In this document: positions 23,618 to 35,474 of the stretch, piece after piece
How the letters are laid out: each line of letters starts with the position of its first letter
Position numbering within the stretch: the stretch's first letter is position 1
Assembly: GCA_000697455.1 (NCBI GenBank)
Contig: JNET01034047.1
Span: 1-64,000, forward strand
Reading direction: 5' to 3'
Source of the DNA: Basidiobolus heterosporus B8920
Lineage: Eukaryota; Basidiobolomycota; Basidiobolomycetes; Basidiobolales; Basidiobolaceae
Length of the DNA stretch: 64,000 nucleotides
Notes under the pieces: generated by a model
The model's database searches: none
The model's input: the letters and a program-made list of their open reading frames with translations, nothing else
Told to the model about the DNA's origin: nothing
Program-made: the position numbers and the translations under genes

Positions 23618-25513
23618 ATGAGTGAGAAAGATATCGAACCTGAAGATATATCCACAAACTACCTAGGCAATGGGCCTACTGCTTACCCACCAAAGGGGGA
23701 AAGTGTACTTCCGCGTAACTCTCTTCCTGACAATACTACAGTAGAAGCTACTCAATTTCAACCAAATCAGGTTGCTATTTCTACCTCACTCACTCAGGTT
23801 ACCTTAATAAACGAGCCCCTAATACCATCATCCAGCAAAGGTCAGGATTCCGGAAATTATCCCATTTATCAACGCGTTCTCACTGAAAATTCGCTACCTG
23901 TTAATCACGTGGGACCAGTTGAAACTCAAGAGGAACCGCCAAAAAACCAACTACCTATTGAAATGTCTCCTATAAATCAAGAAAACGGAATATCTTTTGA
24001 CCCAAGTCAAAATCAAGAATGCAAACCTTTGGCAAATGGTGTTTCACTGCCGATATCTGAAGACACACAACAACATTTAGGTACTTCCTATGTCACATTC
24101 AAGATCAAGTTTGTGGATTCAGTACTAAAAGACATCTAATTGCTAGAGAATGGAACAAATTCGTTGGATGCTCTCAACAATGTGGATTTACCCGTGTCAA
24201 ACGATTCTTCTGTAAATAATACCGAGGTCAAAAAAGTAAGGAATAGATGGACACCAGAGGAAACCAATGCATTGATTAATGGTTGTTTTGAGGTACAGAT
24301 TTCTTATTCTTGTTTGAAAGGTTTATGTTCATGTGGGGTAACTTTAATTTGTTCGAAACAGCATGGAGTTGGGGCATGGAAAAAGATTTTGGATGATCCA
24401 AAGTATACCTTTGTGAATCGAACTTCTGTTGATCTAAAGGATAGGTTAGCTCTTTTCATGATCTGATCAACGAACGAATTGTTTTTGCTAACTATGGGGT
24501 CATTGGAACTCAGATTCCGCACATTGTTTCCGGAGGAATATCATAGGTTGTATCATACGTCGATGCAGAAGCTTCGCGAGTTTAAGAAGCAGCCTGCAGA
24601 GTCTTATCCCACACCGTTCCGTCGAGTAGACCGAAGGCCAAAAAGAAAATTCAACCAAGAGGACGACGAAAACTTAAAAGCGGGCTTTCAAAAGGTCAGT
24701 GTGTGTCTTACAGAATAAACTAGTACAGCCAAGTAACTATTTAATGGTAGTACGGTTGCGCCTGGGCTAGAATCGTGAAAGACCCAAGTCTAAATCTTCA
24801 AGATAGAAGAAGTACTGATCTTCGGGATAGGTTTGTAATACGGCGTTAAACAGGATGCTAGACACACTCTAAATTTATACGTTGTATTCTTTGTAGGTTT
24901 AGAACTGCTTTTCCAGAGATCTATCAGCAACTTGGCTATGCCCCTAAATATCCAACCAAACTTTCACGGAGCCAGCCTAGCGACGAACCGGGTGGGTGAT
25001 GAAAAGGCGAATAGAGTGTTCATATCCAAGACTAATTCGCCCATTTTCTATAGATAACTCACAGGGCGATGATCTGACAAACACGCCAAACTCGTATTCT
25101 GAGGGTCCACTCTTTCATAGTCTAGAGACCCACCCACAATCTCCAACACCTCATACACCTAATCAACATGGAGCTACCGGATCTTCTGATAAGGGGCCTT
25201 TGACTCCGCCCCCGACGAAGAAGAGAAAAAAGAAGAATGTTCCTATTCGTCCAGAACACGAAGAGACTGTTGAGTCGGTATATGGAAAAGTGATTGACGC
25301 TCAGCTCAAAGAAGGGGTACGTATAGGGTGAATAAATCGATATATAAGAAATGTATCTGATTCAAGAATTGCTGTCAGATCGAGTCGGACGCTTGGATGT
25401 CAAGCTCAGCCAATTCAGATCAATATCCTGGGACATTTAGCCGGATGGGGCCATCAATCGCTTCCTCAAATGATCAACAGGATCAGTACCGTAAGATTCT
25501 TCCCAAGCAATAA
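23618..25513 (+). CDS. double-telobox Myb/SANT protein, Tay1/Teb1-like
   Basis: Predicted telomere-repeat/AACCCT-box DNA-binding protein, nuclear. Eight exons (23618-24080, 24147-24292, 24362-24444, 24514-24694, 24751-24830, 24897-24991, 25054-25316, 25379-25513) encode 481 aa. Residues 1 to about 190 are polar, Asn/Pro/Ser-rich. Myb repeat 1 begins NRWTPEETNALINGCFE and ends with telobox VDLKDRFRT; a 50-residue linker follows; Myb repeat 2 begins RKFNQEDDENLKAGFQKYG and ends TDLRDRFRT. Two Myb repeats with telobox-type third helices is the arrangement of Yarrowia/Ustilago Tay1 and fission yeast Teb1. The C-terminal part is Pro/Thr-rich with a basic cluster, KKRKKKN, probably an NLS. Taz1- and Tbf1-type proteins have one telobox, so they fit less well. 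Confidence 0.87.
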
Positions 25514-26414
25514 GTAACCATGTAGTTGGCCGTATTTTCGTATCAATCGGAACTCTTTTGGATGTCTACATACTGAAGACTGGTCTGTTTCTTGTCACTT
25601 TTAATATATAGGGTAGTTTGTTTATTTTTAATTAAAGCGAGTAAACAAAGTTTGGTGTGAAGATAATTGCGATCATTTATGATATGGGAAGTTGAATGGA
25701 GCAGAGGTCAACAGAACCATTGCCTGAACCATTGCCTGAACCCTGAACCATTACCCTGAAACATTGGTTATTTACCAAGAACTCCAAACGATGAATAAGG
25801 AAAGAGAGTGTACGGGGGTTGTGGTAATGTGACAACCATTCTCCTAGCCTTTCCTCGTTTTCCCATCCTTAGGACATGACGCGTTCCTAAGCTGGGTCAT
25901 CACTGAATTAGCGACGCTACCCAACATTCAATTAAGCAATTACCAAAGGTCATGTCTATGGATGGCGCATAAAGGGGTTCATGGACGAAACAGGAATTTA
26001 TTCAAGACAAACAAAGATTGAGATTATATTCAATTATTCTGAAGCCATTGTGCTGAACTTGAAATCATTCCAATACCCGTAACATAATAACACTAACACT
26101 AGACCCAGAGCATCATCCCAAGAACACAATACCCTTCTGACATCATCTTACCCACATGTAGTCATTAAATTGGGTGCCGCAATTAAAACCAGTTAAGCGA
26201 GGGGTGCGATTACAGAGTCACGTAATGAAAGTGGTGCAACTAACAGTGTCTTTATTGAACTAAGTAAATATATTAATTCTATCGCTGAGCTATGGCGTCA
26301 ATACCAAATGGATTTGTAATAAAAGCTACGTTATTCTGATGGTGGATACTCAGACGGCCTCTCTCACTACCACTCTTACTACCTTTCCCTCTCCTACCAC
26401 TTGTAGTTAATCCA
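25514..26414. other. intergenic region upstream of the aspartic protease gene
   Basis: About 900 bp. A 12-bp repeat (GAACCATTGCCT, two exact copies plus degenerate copies) lies at 25714-25766. No gene is seen. Confidence 0.5.
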
Positions 26415-27670
26415 ATGAAGCTTACAGCCTGCCAATCTATTTTAACTGTTCTTTTGGCTCTTGATGTTACTGCCGCGTTTTCCACGTATGTTGCCTAAGA
26501 TTTCTATCGATCCAGTGTATGTGTTAACCTGTTTTTAGTGTAAAGATTCATAAAGTCGACGAAACAACGTCCCAAAGGCTCACCAGATATGCTCAGACCG
26601 GACAATACGCAGCCCAGAAATATTTTGGAATTATCAATCAGAATAACGAGCCGTCTTCGGTTCCTGTAGATGAATTTGGAAAGGCGAAGCATGGGATCCC
26701 AATCTCTAACTTTATGAATGCCCAATACTTTGGTGAGGTCCAGATTGGTACCCCTGCACAAACATTCAAGGTGGTCTTTGATACTGGCTCATCTAACCTC
26801 TGGGTTCCCTCTACTCATTGCACATCTATTGCCTGCTTTTTCCATACTCGATTCGATTCTCAGCAAAGCTCTACCCACAAAGCCAACGGTACTCAGTTTG
26901 CTATTCGCTACGGAAGTGGAAGCTTAGAAGGAATCATCAGCAACGACGTGGTACGTCTTGGTGATATCACCATCGAAAACTGCGACTTTGGAGAGTCTGT
27001 CAAAGAGCCAGGACTTGCCTTCGCCTTTGGTAAATTCGATGGCATCTTGGGGATGGGTTATAATACTATCTCCGTGAAGGGAGTAATTCCTCCATTCTAC
27101 CATATGGTCGATAAAAATTTGATCGACAAGCCGATGTTCTCCTTCTGGTTGAACAATGCCGAGGCAGGAGGCGAGGGTGGTGAACTGGTTCTTGGTGGCT
27201 ACAACCCCGCTCATTATTCTGGAAAGATTCATTGGGTGCCAGTAACTCGTAAAGGATATTGGGAGGTGCAATTGGAATCGGTAGCTTTCGGTGATGATGA
27301 TATCGGTTTAGATCCTGTTGGAGCCGCTATTGACACAGGGAGCTCCTTGCTAGTAGTACCCTCAGCCCTGGCTGACTTAATCAACAGTTTGCTTGGGGCA
27401 AAGAAGAATTTTGCTGGACAATACGTCCTGGACTGTGGGAAGATCCCGAGCCTTCCTAGCTTGACCTTGACCTTTGGTGGCAAGCCATTCGTTTTAACAG
27501 CAGAACAATACATTCTCAAAGTACAAAACCAATGCGTATCAGGATTTATGGGTATGGACATTCCTGCTCCAGCTGGCCCTCTTTGGATTGTCGGAGATGT
27601 GTTCCTCCGAGCATACTACACAATCTATGATCTTGGAAAGCATCGTGTTGGTTTTGCCAAGTCCAAGTAA
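26415..27670 (+). CDS. PEP4: vacuolar aspartic protease (proteinase A, Pep4-like)
   Basis: Pepsin-family aspartic endopeptidase, synthesised as a zymogen and sorted to the vacuole, where it activates other hydrolases. Two exons (26415-26485, 26539-27670) give 400 aa. A signal peptide covers about residues 1-20 (hydrophobic SILTVLLALDVTAA), followed by a basic propeptide with KYFGIINQN. The mature part starts near VPISNFMNAQYFGEVQIGTP-like sequence (here preceded by KHGI). Catalytic motifs VFDTGSSNLWVPS and AAIDTGSSL are intact, as is the flap IRYGSGSLEG. Cys pairs flank CTSIAC and the C-terminal DCGK/QC. The end, WIVGDVFLRAYYTIYDLGKH with VGFAKSK, is typical. Confidence 0.95.
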
Positions 27671-27967
27671 ATGAATGTGCTCTGATCTGTATTCATATCC
27701 GCTTGGTATCTAGCGTTTATTGTGAACCTAATCTGTATATTTACATTTAATATGGAAGAAAATAAAGCTGAATGTAAATTACCAGCAATCAAATGGCAAG
27801 AAATGGTTCTATTAAATAATGAAAATTTCATGGGAATCAATACTTGAATATCCATTACTTAGCACGTAGTTATTAATTAATTGAATCAACTAAACTTGGA
27901 AAAAGTGAACAAAATCCGAGGTTCCTTTTACCTGTGATATTTACCGAAAGACCAAACATAATATAGT

Positions 27968-29469
27968 ATGTCAAGCAGTGTAGAGCCTTCAGAGCAAGCA
28001 GTGACTCTGAATCAGGAAGATACCTCACCACCCACAAAAAGGAAAAAGTCCAGCGAAGTCGAACAAGAGTATTCTTTCTCCTGTACTCAAATATGGAAAC
28101 GTTGGATAGATCAAAACATTAACACTCTAGTGGTTGGAAAGATGTTTGCTGACCAAGCGGAAGCAGATGTGATATTAGGAACAGATACTGGAAATATCAT
28201 TGTAATCAATTCAAACAAAGTGAGCGCTCTTTCTATTTTCAACAAACGCTCGATTTCTTAATTGATTAACAAGTCCATGTTGTAAAGAAAGATGTCGTTC
28301 TGGATACCAAAGCAGACGCCATTCAAGCCTTACTCTTACACGATGTGACAAGATTAGGCGGTTCCGAATTATTGGCTGGCGATTCTCAAGGAACAATCAT
28401 TACCTTTTGCCGAGAACAGATACTTAGTAAACAGGCTTTTGGTTCGTCGGTCAAATGCTTGGAAGTTTACTTCGATGCTCGTAAATATTACCTATTGCTA
28501 CTCTTTTTATATATACTCTCACTGACTCCACCTTTTCGAGTTTAGTAAATGGGTTTGAAGTGGTATCGGGCGATGTGTCTGGAGTTATTACAGCCTTTCT
28601 CCCACATTGGCGTCTATGGCGTACAAGTCTCTATGACGAAACATTCAAACTTCCAAGAGCTTACCTGGTAAGTGTGTACAAACCAATCCTTCGTGGTAAT
28701 TTCAGTCAGATTCTAAAGAATGTTATCGTATGCTAAACTAGAATGACACTGATGATCCAGCAATTCGGTGCCTATTATCAGTCATCTTACCAGATGCGTA
28801 TGGCGTCGATACACACTATATATTAGCCTGCGACGGGAGTCCCTACGTTCATTTCTTGCAGAAGGGGACGCTAACAAAAAGCTTAGAACTACCTTGTTTA
28901 ATCAATTGTGTATGATATGTGAATATCTTTCTCTTTCAAGCGCATCGAATTAACGGACATCTTTGGTTTAGATGTGTTACGGATATTTTGTTGAAGGCGC
29001 CCTTCCACAGAAAGCTCTGCAGGTAGCGTTAGGTGGGAATGATGGAAACGTGTACATATTGGAGAATTTCAAAGTAGACCACATCTTATTTCAAGTATGA
29101 CTGGAAGAACACTGTTTATTGATTTACTTGTCTGCTTAGGTGAGCAAGCTTGTTAACATAGACCATCCGGTAACCAATGTCAAACGACTTGAGGGCGAAG
29201 GAACTACTGATATTTTGCTGTGTACTGGACATATGAACGGTGCACAGCTCTACAAAGATGGCAAGGTATGCGCACCTCTCTATAACCACTATCCATATAT
29301 TTCAATCCCATTGACCTGCTGAATGATGGATTTTTAGCTGATATATCAAATAGAGACGGATGACTGGATTCATGGAGTCGGGATTGGAGATATAGACAAA
29401 GATGGCTCAGACGAAATAGCCTTTAGCTTGTTGAATAATGAGATCCTAGTCTACAAATACCAACATTGA
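27968..29469 (+). CDS. beta-propeller (FG-GAP/WD-like) protein, possibly kaptin-like
   Basis: Seven exons (27968-28219, 28288-28480, 28546-28667, 28742-28909, 28972-29094, 29140-29265, 29338-29469) encode 371 aa. After a polar N-terminus with a KRKK cluster, the protein is built of repeated strands ending in blade-like patterns: DVILGTDTGNIIVIN, ELLAGDSQGTIITF, EVVSGDVSGVITAF, HYILACDGSPYVHFL, QVALGGNDGNVYIL, DILLCTGHMNGAQLY, and GIGDIDKDGSDEIAFSLL near the end. That is about seven blades, with a calcium-loop-like DIDKDGSDE in the last. Such repeats occur in FG-GAP proteins, including the KICSTOR subunits kaptin and ITFG2, but I cannot assign an orthologue. Every exon junction keeps phase, so the gene model is stronger than the name. 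Confidence 0.75.
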
Positions 29470-29756
29470 CCAAAATAATAAACTGTCTAATTCGTCATTG
29501 GGTTAGAGGCCACTCCATAAATGATCAAATTATTTTCATGCTCCACAAAGTGTGATTACCATCCGTCTATACCGTGATGACGTTCTATAGGCTCAGAACT
29601 CCCATCCAACTCGAACCAATCATCTTCCAGAAAGGAGAATTACTCACTTGTGACAGTGATTTTCGGAATAATTTAGTTGCCACGCATCTTTATAAAGGCG
29701 ATTCAAGAGAAGTTCCTCTTTCCAGTGAACCTAGCCTGACCCCGTTTCTCTCTATC

Positions 29757-30518
29757 ATGTCCATCGTAATTACTCCCAAGTACAGCTGGGTAAGTGCAGC
29801 TTTTCTTCTAGAGAGTTGTTTGTGAGTGCGCTTTTTGACTCCAGAATAATTAGTGCGTTATCACTGCCGTCGGTATGGGCTTCCAACTTTTGTTGACTAG
29901 CGGAACCGTTGGTGCAGCTAGAAAGAAATACAATATTCCCGTAAGTTCCTCTAGTGAACTAGTCTTGCCTTGAATACCATGACTTACCACAAGTGCTTCT
30001 AGTATCCTGATATGGGTAGTGGTCGCCTGACTGCCAAGCTTACGTATGTATAATCTTGTACTCCCAGCGTTGAGTAACACCTGATTCACATTGAAATGAT
30101 ACTAGGGATGAGGAGTGGACCGATTTCAACAATATCCAACGTACACATCAAAACTATGTAGGTTCCGGTGCAGTCCAGACCACCTAGTTCATCCACTAAT
30201 TTACTCTGTCTAGGTTGAGCAAATTTCCACCGCTCAAAGTTTAGTTTTACTTGGTGGTCTTTACTTCCCTGAAATTAGCGCGGCTCTTGGTGCTGTTTAC
30301 ATCGTAAATATTCCCCTTTGTGCACATGTTGACGCTTATCAAGCCTTACTGATGGATTTCTATTGTATTAGTTTGGTCGTGCTCTTTACACCGAAGGCTA
30401 CAAAAGAGCTGGCCCTAGAGGACGTATTTATGGTGTAATCCCCATCGATGTTAGTCTCTTGGGTATGGTGGGAATCACTCTCTTCGGAGCCGCCAAGACA
30501 TTAAAACTTATCAAGTAA
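29757..30518 (+). CDS. microsomal glutathione S-transferase 3-like MAPEG protein
   Basis: Small integral membrane enzyme of the MAPEG family (MGST3 branch), expected in ER/outer mitochondrial membranes, with glutathione transferase/peroxidase activity. Six exons (29757-29789, 29854-29940, 30003-30043, 30106-30157, 30214-30303, 30372-30518) give 149 aa, the length of animal MGST3. Key blocks: AARKKYNI(P)YPDM after TM1, the family hallmark FNNIQRTHQNYVEQ, GGLYFPEISAALGAVYIFGRALYTEGY, and a final TM with SLLGMVGITLFGAA. An upstream in-frame ATG at 29574 would add about 61 residues; the internal ATG at 29757 was preferred because the family starts directly before TM1. Confidence 0.9.
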
Positions 30519-30858
30519 ACTCGTACTACGTGGTATCGTAGAAAGGCCTCGACCCGGCTACCTCGTTTAAATTATAAAATAAACAGCATTTCGTTTAACC
30601 TGTCACCCAACAACATTTCATCATTTGACCCCGAAAAGGATGTTATTAACAGGGATAAATGGAGCATGACTGGTATTTCGAAATTGTATTTTAGAAGACA
30701 TGAAATGGTATCAACATCGCTCGATGAAAAATGGGATTGGTAATTTTCTACTCTTGATCTATTGAATGAGACAATGCAGTGGCTAACAATGTATGAGAAA
30801 ACAAAAAAGTGAGTTGAGATTTACATATGTAACTGGCTCATATGAATCTGGTGGTTCT
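30519..30858. other. convergent 3' flanks
   Basis: 340 bp between the MAPEG gene (+) and the GUF1 gene (-). It has an AAATAAACAG polyadenylation-like signal near 30579. No gene is seen. Confidence 0.45.
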
Positions 30859-33800
30859 CTATTTTTTGAGTAAGGTATAGAATGCGTCTTGGGGAAGTTC
30901 AACGTTTCCAATCATCTTCATACGTTTCTTTCCTTCCTTCTGTTTGTTCAATAGTTTCATCTTGCGCGATACATCACCACCATACTGTATATCGTAAACC
31001 GATTCGTTATTAATTTAGAATACCAACTTGGATTTTTCGTGATTCTACTTACACATTTGGCCGTAACATTTTTACGCATAGGTGAGATACTTTCACGAGC
31101 AATGATCTTTTTGCCAATAGCCGTTTGGATGACTACCTCAAAGAGTTGTCTACGCGAGTTGGGTTAGTATTTATACCAACGGGATGATCCTTATTACCAC
31201 AAATTTATCTTTGTACCGTTCAATAACTGATTTTAACTTCTTGGCCCATTCACGGCCTACTGCTTCAGCCTTGGAACGATGCAACACGACAGCCAATGCA
31301 TCAACCGGACTTCCGTTGAGTAGAACGTTCAACTAAAAATGAACTGAGATATTAATTTCAGGGAAAACCTCCACTACAACGCCACCCTCTATTACCTTTA
31401 CTAGATCAGAGTCTTGATAGCCAATCTCTTCATAATCAAAACTGGCGTATCCAGAAGTCCGTGATTTCAGTTGATCAAAAAAGTCGGTGACCACTTCAGA
31501 CATAGGCAGTGTGTACTTCATGAGAACACGAGTATCATCGATGTAGGAGTAGTCTTGTTGCTCACCACGGTGGGCCTTGATCATGATGGTTTAGGAGGAA
31601 TTCTGTATTTGGGTATAAATTGAACTACCTACACCACACAATTCCATCATGGGCCCCATATATTCGTCGGGGAATATCATGGTGGCCATGACCATTGGTT
31701 CGTGAAGTGCTGTCACTTTATGAGCCATATCTTCAGGTTCAGGGAATTCGGCAGGCGTACGAATATCTTTGACTTGTCCATCAGAGTACACAACTTATCG
31801 TCATATGTTAAACATTAGTAAGGAATAGGTACCATGGAGATAGAAATCCTACAAACCTCGATAAGGCACCGTTGGTTGGGTCACAATAACATTGGCTTCA
31901 TATTCCTTAAAGAAGACTTAGCCTGGTTTGTAGGGATCGCTTTTGATTTCATTCTTACCTCTTCAAGTCTTTGCCGGAAAACATCTAAGTGAAGGGTACC
32001 CAAAAAACCCAATCTCCATCCTTGTCCAAGTGCCATACTATGATGAGACAAATACTGATAATTAGTGATGGTTTTAAGACATTAGATTCAAGATATAGCT
32101 ACCTAGTTTCACGCTGCGCTGTGACACTCGAGTCGTTGAGTGTAAGCTTCGTAATCGATTCCTCAAGCTTTGTGAAGTCGTTGGTATCTACAGGATAAAC
32201 ACCAGCGAATACCTATAAATCGTTAAATTACTTAAACTCAACAAAGACAAATAAATAAGAATCGTTGAAGGTAACAAACCATAGATTTAGCAGGCACAAA
32301 GCCAGGTAATGGTTCGACAGATTGCTTCTGATGACAAAAAGTGTCTCCTATATGCGCTTCTGTGGCTACTTTCATATTGATGACGATATAGCCCACTTGG
32401 CCGGCATGTCTAGATTTCGGTCAATTATGTGTATTTCAGAAAGGGCGCATCAAATCAACTTACAAAGCCTTGGTTGGGGTTCTCTCTGGATGCATAATGC
32501 CAACCTCCATCACTTCGTATTTGTTACCTGAATGGATGGAAAGTACCTTGTCCCCTGTAGAGCAATTGGTAAGCAGACGGATGAGATTGGCAAGATTTAT
32601 AATCTCTTGCCTTTTTGTATTTTTCCCTCTTTGATGGCCATCAAGCAAATCACGCCCACATAAGCATCGTACCAAGAATCGAACAGAAGTGCTTTCAATG
32701 GATTATTAACATTTCCTAAAGGGCTAAAACATCATCAATTAAGATATACGATGAGATATCCCGAAAGAACGAATAAATACCTTTCAATTTTCTCAACCAC
32801 AGCTGGGAGAACTTGGTCAATATTGAGGCCTGACTTGGCTGAGATCTGTATAAAGACACATCGTTAGAGTTCAAGATGGTTAAGACATATACATGTATGC
32901 AAGTACTTTGATGATATCGTTAGTGTCAAGCTCAAAGGTATTGGTGATTTGGTTTTTTACTTTGTCGGGCTCAGCAGTCGGCAAGTCGACCTACGAGATA
33001 TTGTATCAGCTTGGAATTAGGTCGAATGTATACCTCACAACAAACAATAACCTTGTTTATGATGGGAATAATAGATAAATCTTGTCCAAAAGCCAGAAAG
33101 AAGTTCGCTACTGTCTGGGCTTGAATCCCTTGGCATGCGTCCACTAACAAGATGGCACCTTGGCAAGCAGCTAGAGAACGCGAAACTTCATAACTAAAAT
33201 CGACATGTCCCTAAGTGCCAATAATTACCATCAGATGTAACTTGAATCAAAGTAAATCAGCCTCGCTATATACATACCGGTGTATCGATCAAATTCAACA
33301 GATATTCTTTTCCCTTATGCTTGTAGAACATTGACACAGTCTAGAAAATCTCGGGTTAATCAGTATGAAATTAAACTAATAATGGTGTAAGCTTTTAACT
33401 AACCTGAGCCTTGACCGTGATGCCTCTCTCACGTTCCACTTTCAACTTATCCAACACCTGTTTATTCCCAGACTTGGTTGTAATTGTACCTATACACAAT
33501 CATTAACCTATATTTCACTGGGGCTGAATTGAAAGGCCTAAATACCAGTTTTCTCTAACAAACGGTCAGCAAGCGTACTCTTTCCATGGTCTACAAATTC
33601 AGTCGGGCCAAAGGGTTAGCATGTTTCTCTTTCGTTCACTTTTTACTCAACTAAAGCGTATGTTATATCTCCGTACCGATATGGGCGATTATGCTAAAGT
33701 TACGTATGTTTTCAGGTGGATAATTAGACAGGTCCAACTCTTTTTCCTTTGAATTTATCGATACGTCAGTGAATAAGTGAGTTTTTCGATTTAAGCTGCC

Positions 33801-34133
33801 GTTTTGAAGCTGAATACACACCTTCAAAGACCTTGAACTACTAAAATGAGCACGACCAGTGTTACTTGCTACGTGAGGGTTAACTTTCAGAGTAGGGGTT
33901 GTCCGTTGAAAAGTACACTTATTCAAGGAGGACAAATTATGGCTCCGAAGAATTCGGGATTCCAAACTAAGCCGTGAGCAACTTCTCAAGGAATTCAGTG
34001 GATTCCATATTGCTGACATTTCCAAACCAAAAAAACCGAAAGGAAGGTTTGGTGAGGCACTACGTTTAGATAGAATTTTGGGACGGGGATATTTCTTTTT
34101 TGATATTAGCTCGAAATCAAGTAGAAATTTCAC
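30859..34133 (-). CDS. GUF1: mitochondrial elongation factor 4 (GUF1/LepA)
   Basis: Mitochondrial translational GTPase that back-translocates or remodels ribosomes under stress. Eighteen exons were traced from 34133 down to 30859, all in phase, giving 736 aa; a second Met at 34019 would give 698 aa with a better Arg/Ser-rich presequence ([17 protein letters not shown]), and yeast Guf1 is about 645. GTPase motifs: AHIDHGKST (G1, split by an intron), [11 protein letters not shown] (G2), IDTPGHVDF (G3), and a G4 region in which NKVDLP replaces the longer consensus. Domain IV-V signature [19 protein letters not shown] and LepA-specific C-terminus [23 protein letters not shown] are clear. The intron at about 32555-32610 is GC-AG (GCAAGA donor). 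Confidence 0.93.
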
Positions 34134-34286
34134 TTCATGCCTAAAAAATCCTAGTAGTACAATAATCGACCAACTTTGATTTGTGGTTTATGCTTAGTGA
34201 ATAAAAATGCGTGGTCCATATGGATTAATAGTTCTCAGAAATCCAGGTTGATATTCAACCTCCACTTTATACAAACATAAGAGAGT
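34134..34286. promoter_or_regulatory. short divergent promoter GUF1/CTK3
   Basis: Only 153 bp separate the two divergent start codons (268 bp if the inner GUF1 Met is used), so the two genes almost certainly share regulatory DNA. No telomere-like box is seen here. Confidence 0.5.
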
Positions 34287-35231
34287 ATGGATATGGACGA
34301 AGAAATCGACCCTTTCGAAGCGCGCCTGGCGTTTCTTTCACTATTGAAAAAGCTCACTGCATCGCAACAATCTATTCATAAGGCCACAAACTTTGCTATC
34401 AAATACAAGTCGCTACATGAGGATCTTTACAGTTGTATCATCGAAGAGTTGGATCAGGTATAGAACGTTTCTTTGTAGACCTAGTCAATCACCTCAAACA
34501 TCTAAAGAATCTCTCTGCAACGTTGGGTTACCTTCTTGATCTAGGCTAGCTTCAGTTCTCGTTTGAATCTTCTATATATTCTTGATTCAATATGTCATCA
34601 AACCACCCGTATGAAATTCACCGGTTACGTGGAGCTGGTACGCAAAGACTTGAACACGATCGTTAATAAAGTGGTTCCTGATAATGCGAAGGGAAACGTG
34701 AATTTACCAAGCGCTCGAAAGGTACCTAACAATTTCAGCACAACACCTCCTCTGCTCATATTTGATGTTGACACTATTTCAGGTACTCTCAGGTTGGAAA
34801 ATGAAGGGTATAGCTCCAGTTCCTGTCATAGAAAAAATCGAAGAGTCTTTAAATTCGCGGGATATTGGGTAAGTTTACTGGCAAAAGCCCTTAGAAATCT
34901 TTCCAAACCCCATAATTCTTTGACCGTTATTGTTAGGGAGGCAGATTCTGGTTTGTCTAAAAGTGATATTCTAAAACGGATGGAGGAGGATCGCGAGAGA
35001 GTGAGTTTTTATCTTTCTTCTCGCATTTAACCTTGCTGACTGATATTGGTATAGCATAAGAAAATGCGCGAAGAGAACTGGGTTTGCTACTATGACCAAG
35101 AGGAGAATGGCAGATCTAAGGAGTTTTCAAATGCCTGGGAAACGACGCCAGATTTGAACGAACAAGACTTTGAGATGATGAAACTCGATTACGATAGATT
35201 TCTCTCTGATACAGGCTATTCTCCGGCTTGA
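34287..35231 (+). CDS. CTK3: CTD kinase subunit gamma (Ctk3)
   Basis: Regulatory subunit of the CTDK-I complex that phosphorylates Ser2 of the RNA polymerase II C-terminal domain during elongation. Exons 34287-34457, 34545-34721, 34783-34868, 34937-35000, 35055-35231 give 224 aa. The N-terminal CID-like helical domain begins with DPFEARLAFLSLLKKLTASQ and continues QSIHKATNFAIKYKSLHEDL, NLLYILDSICHQT and YVELVRKDLNTIV. The C-terminal part has a conserved helix, SKSDILKRMEEDRERHKKMR, and WVCYYD, typical of fungal Ctk3. It abuts GUF1 in divergent orientation. Confidence 0.9.
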
Positions 35232-35474
35232 TATCGATTTACCTTTTCTTCACCTGCCCAGAAGGAGTGTACCGTTTCATTAATTTGTCAAGTATCTATA
35301 GAATTGAGCCTTGGATGAACCAATTTATTTTCTCAGTAGTTTGTAGATAGAAATATATGCATTTATAAAACAACCGTTTTCTTTTCATTAAACGTGATAT
35401 ATATATAGGCCTATTCAGTGATGAATCTATGAAAAAAAGTACATCAACGAACTAAACATGCGAGTCATAGGACA

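Noticed and set aside
29574-29756. 61-residue N-terminal extension of the MAPEG protein
   Set aside because: In frame, but family members begin directly before the first membrane helix; treated as 5' UTR.
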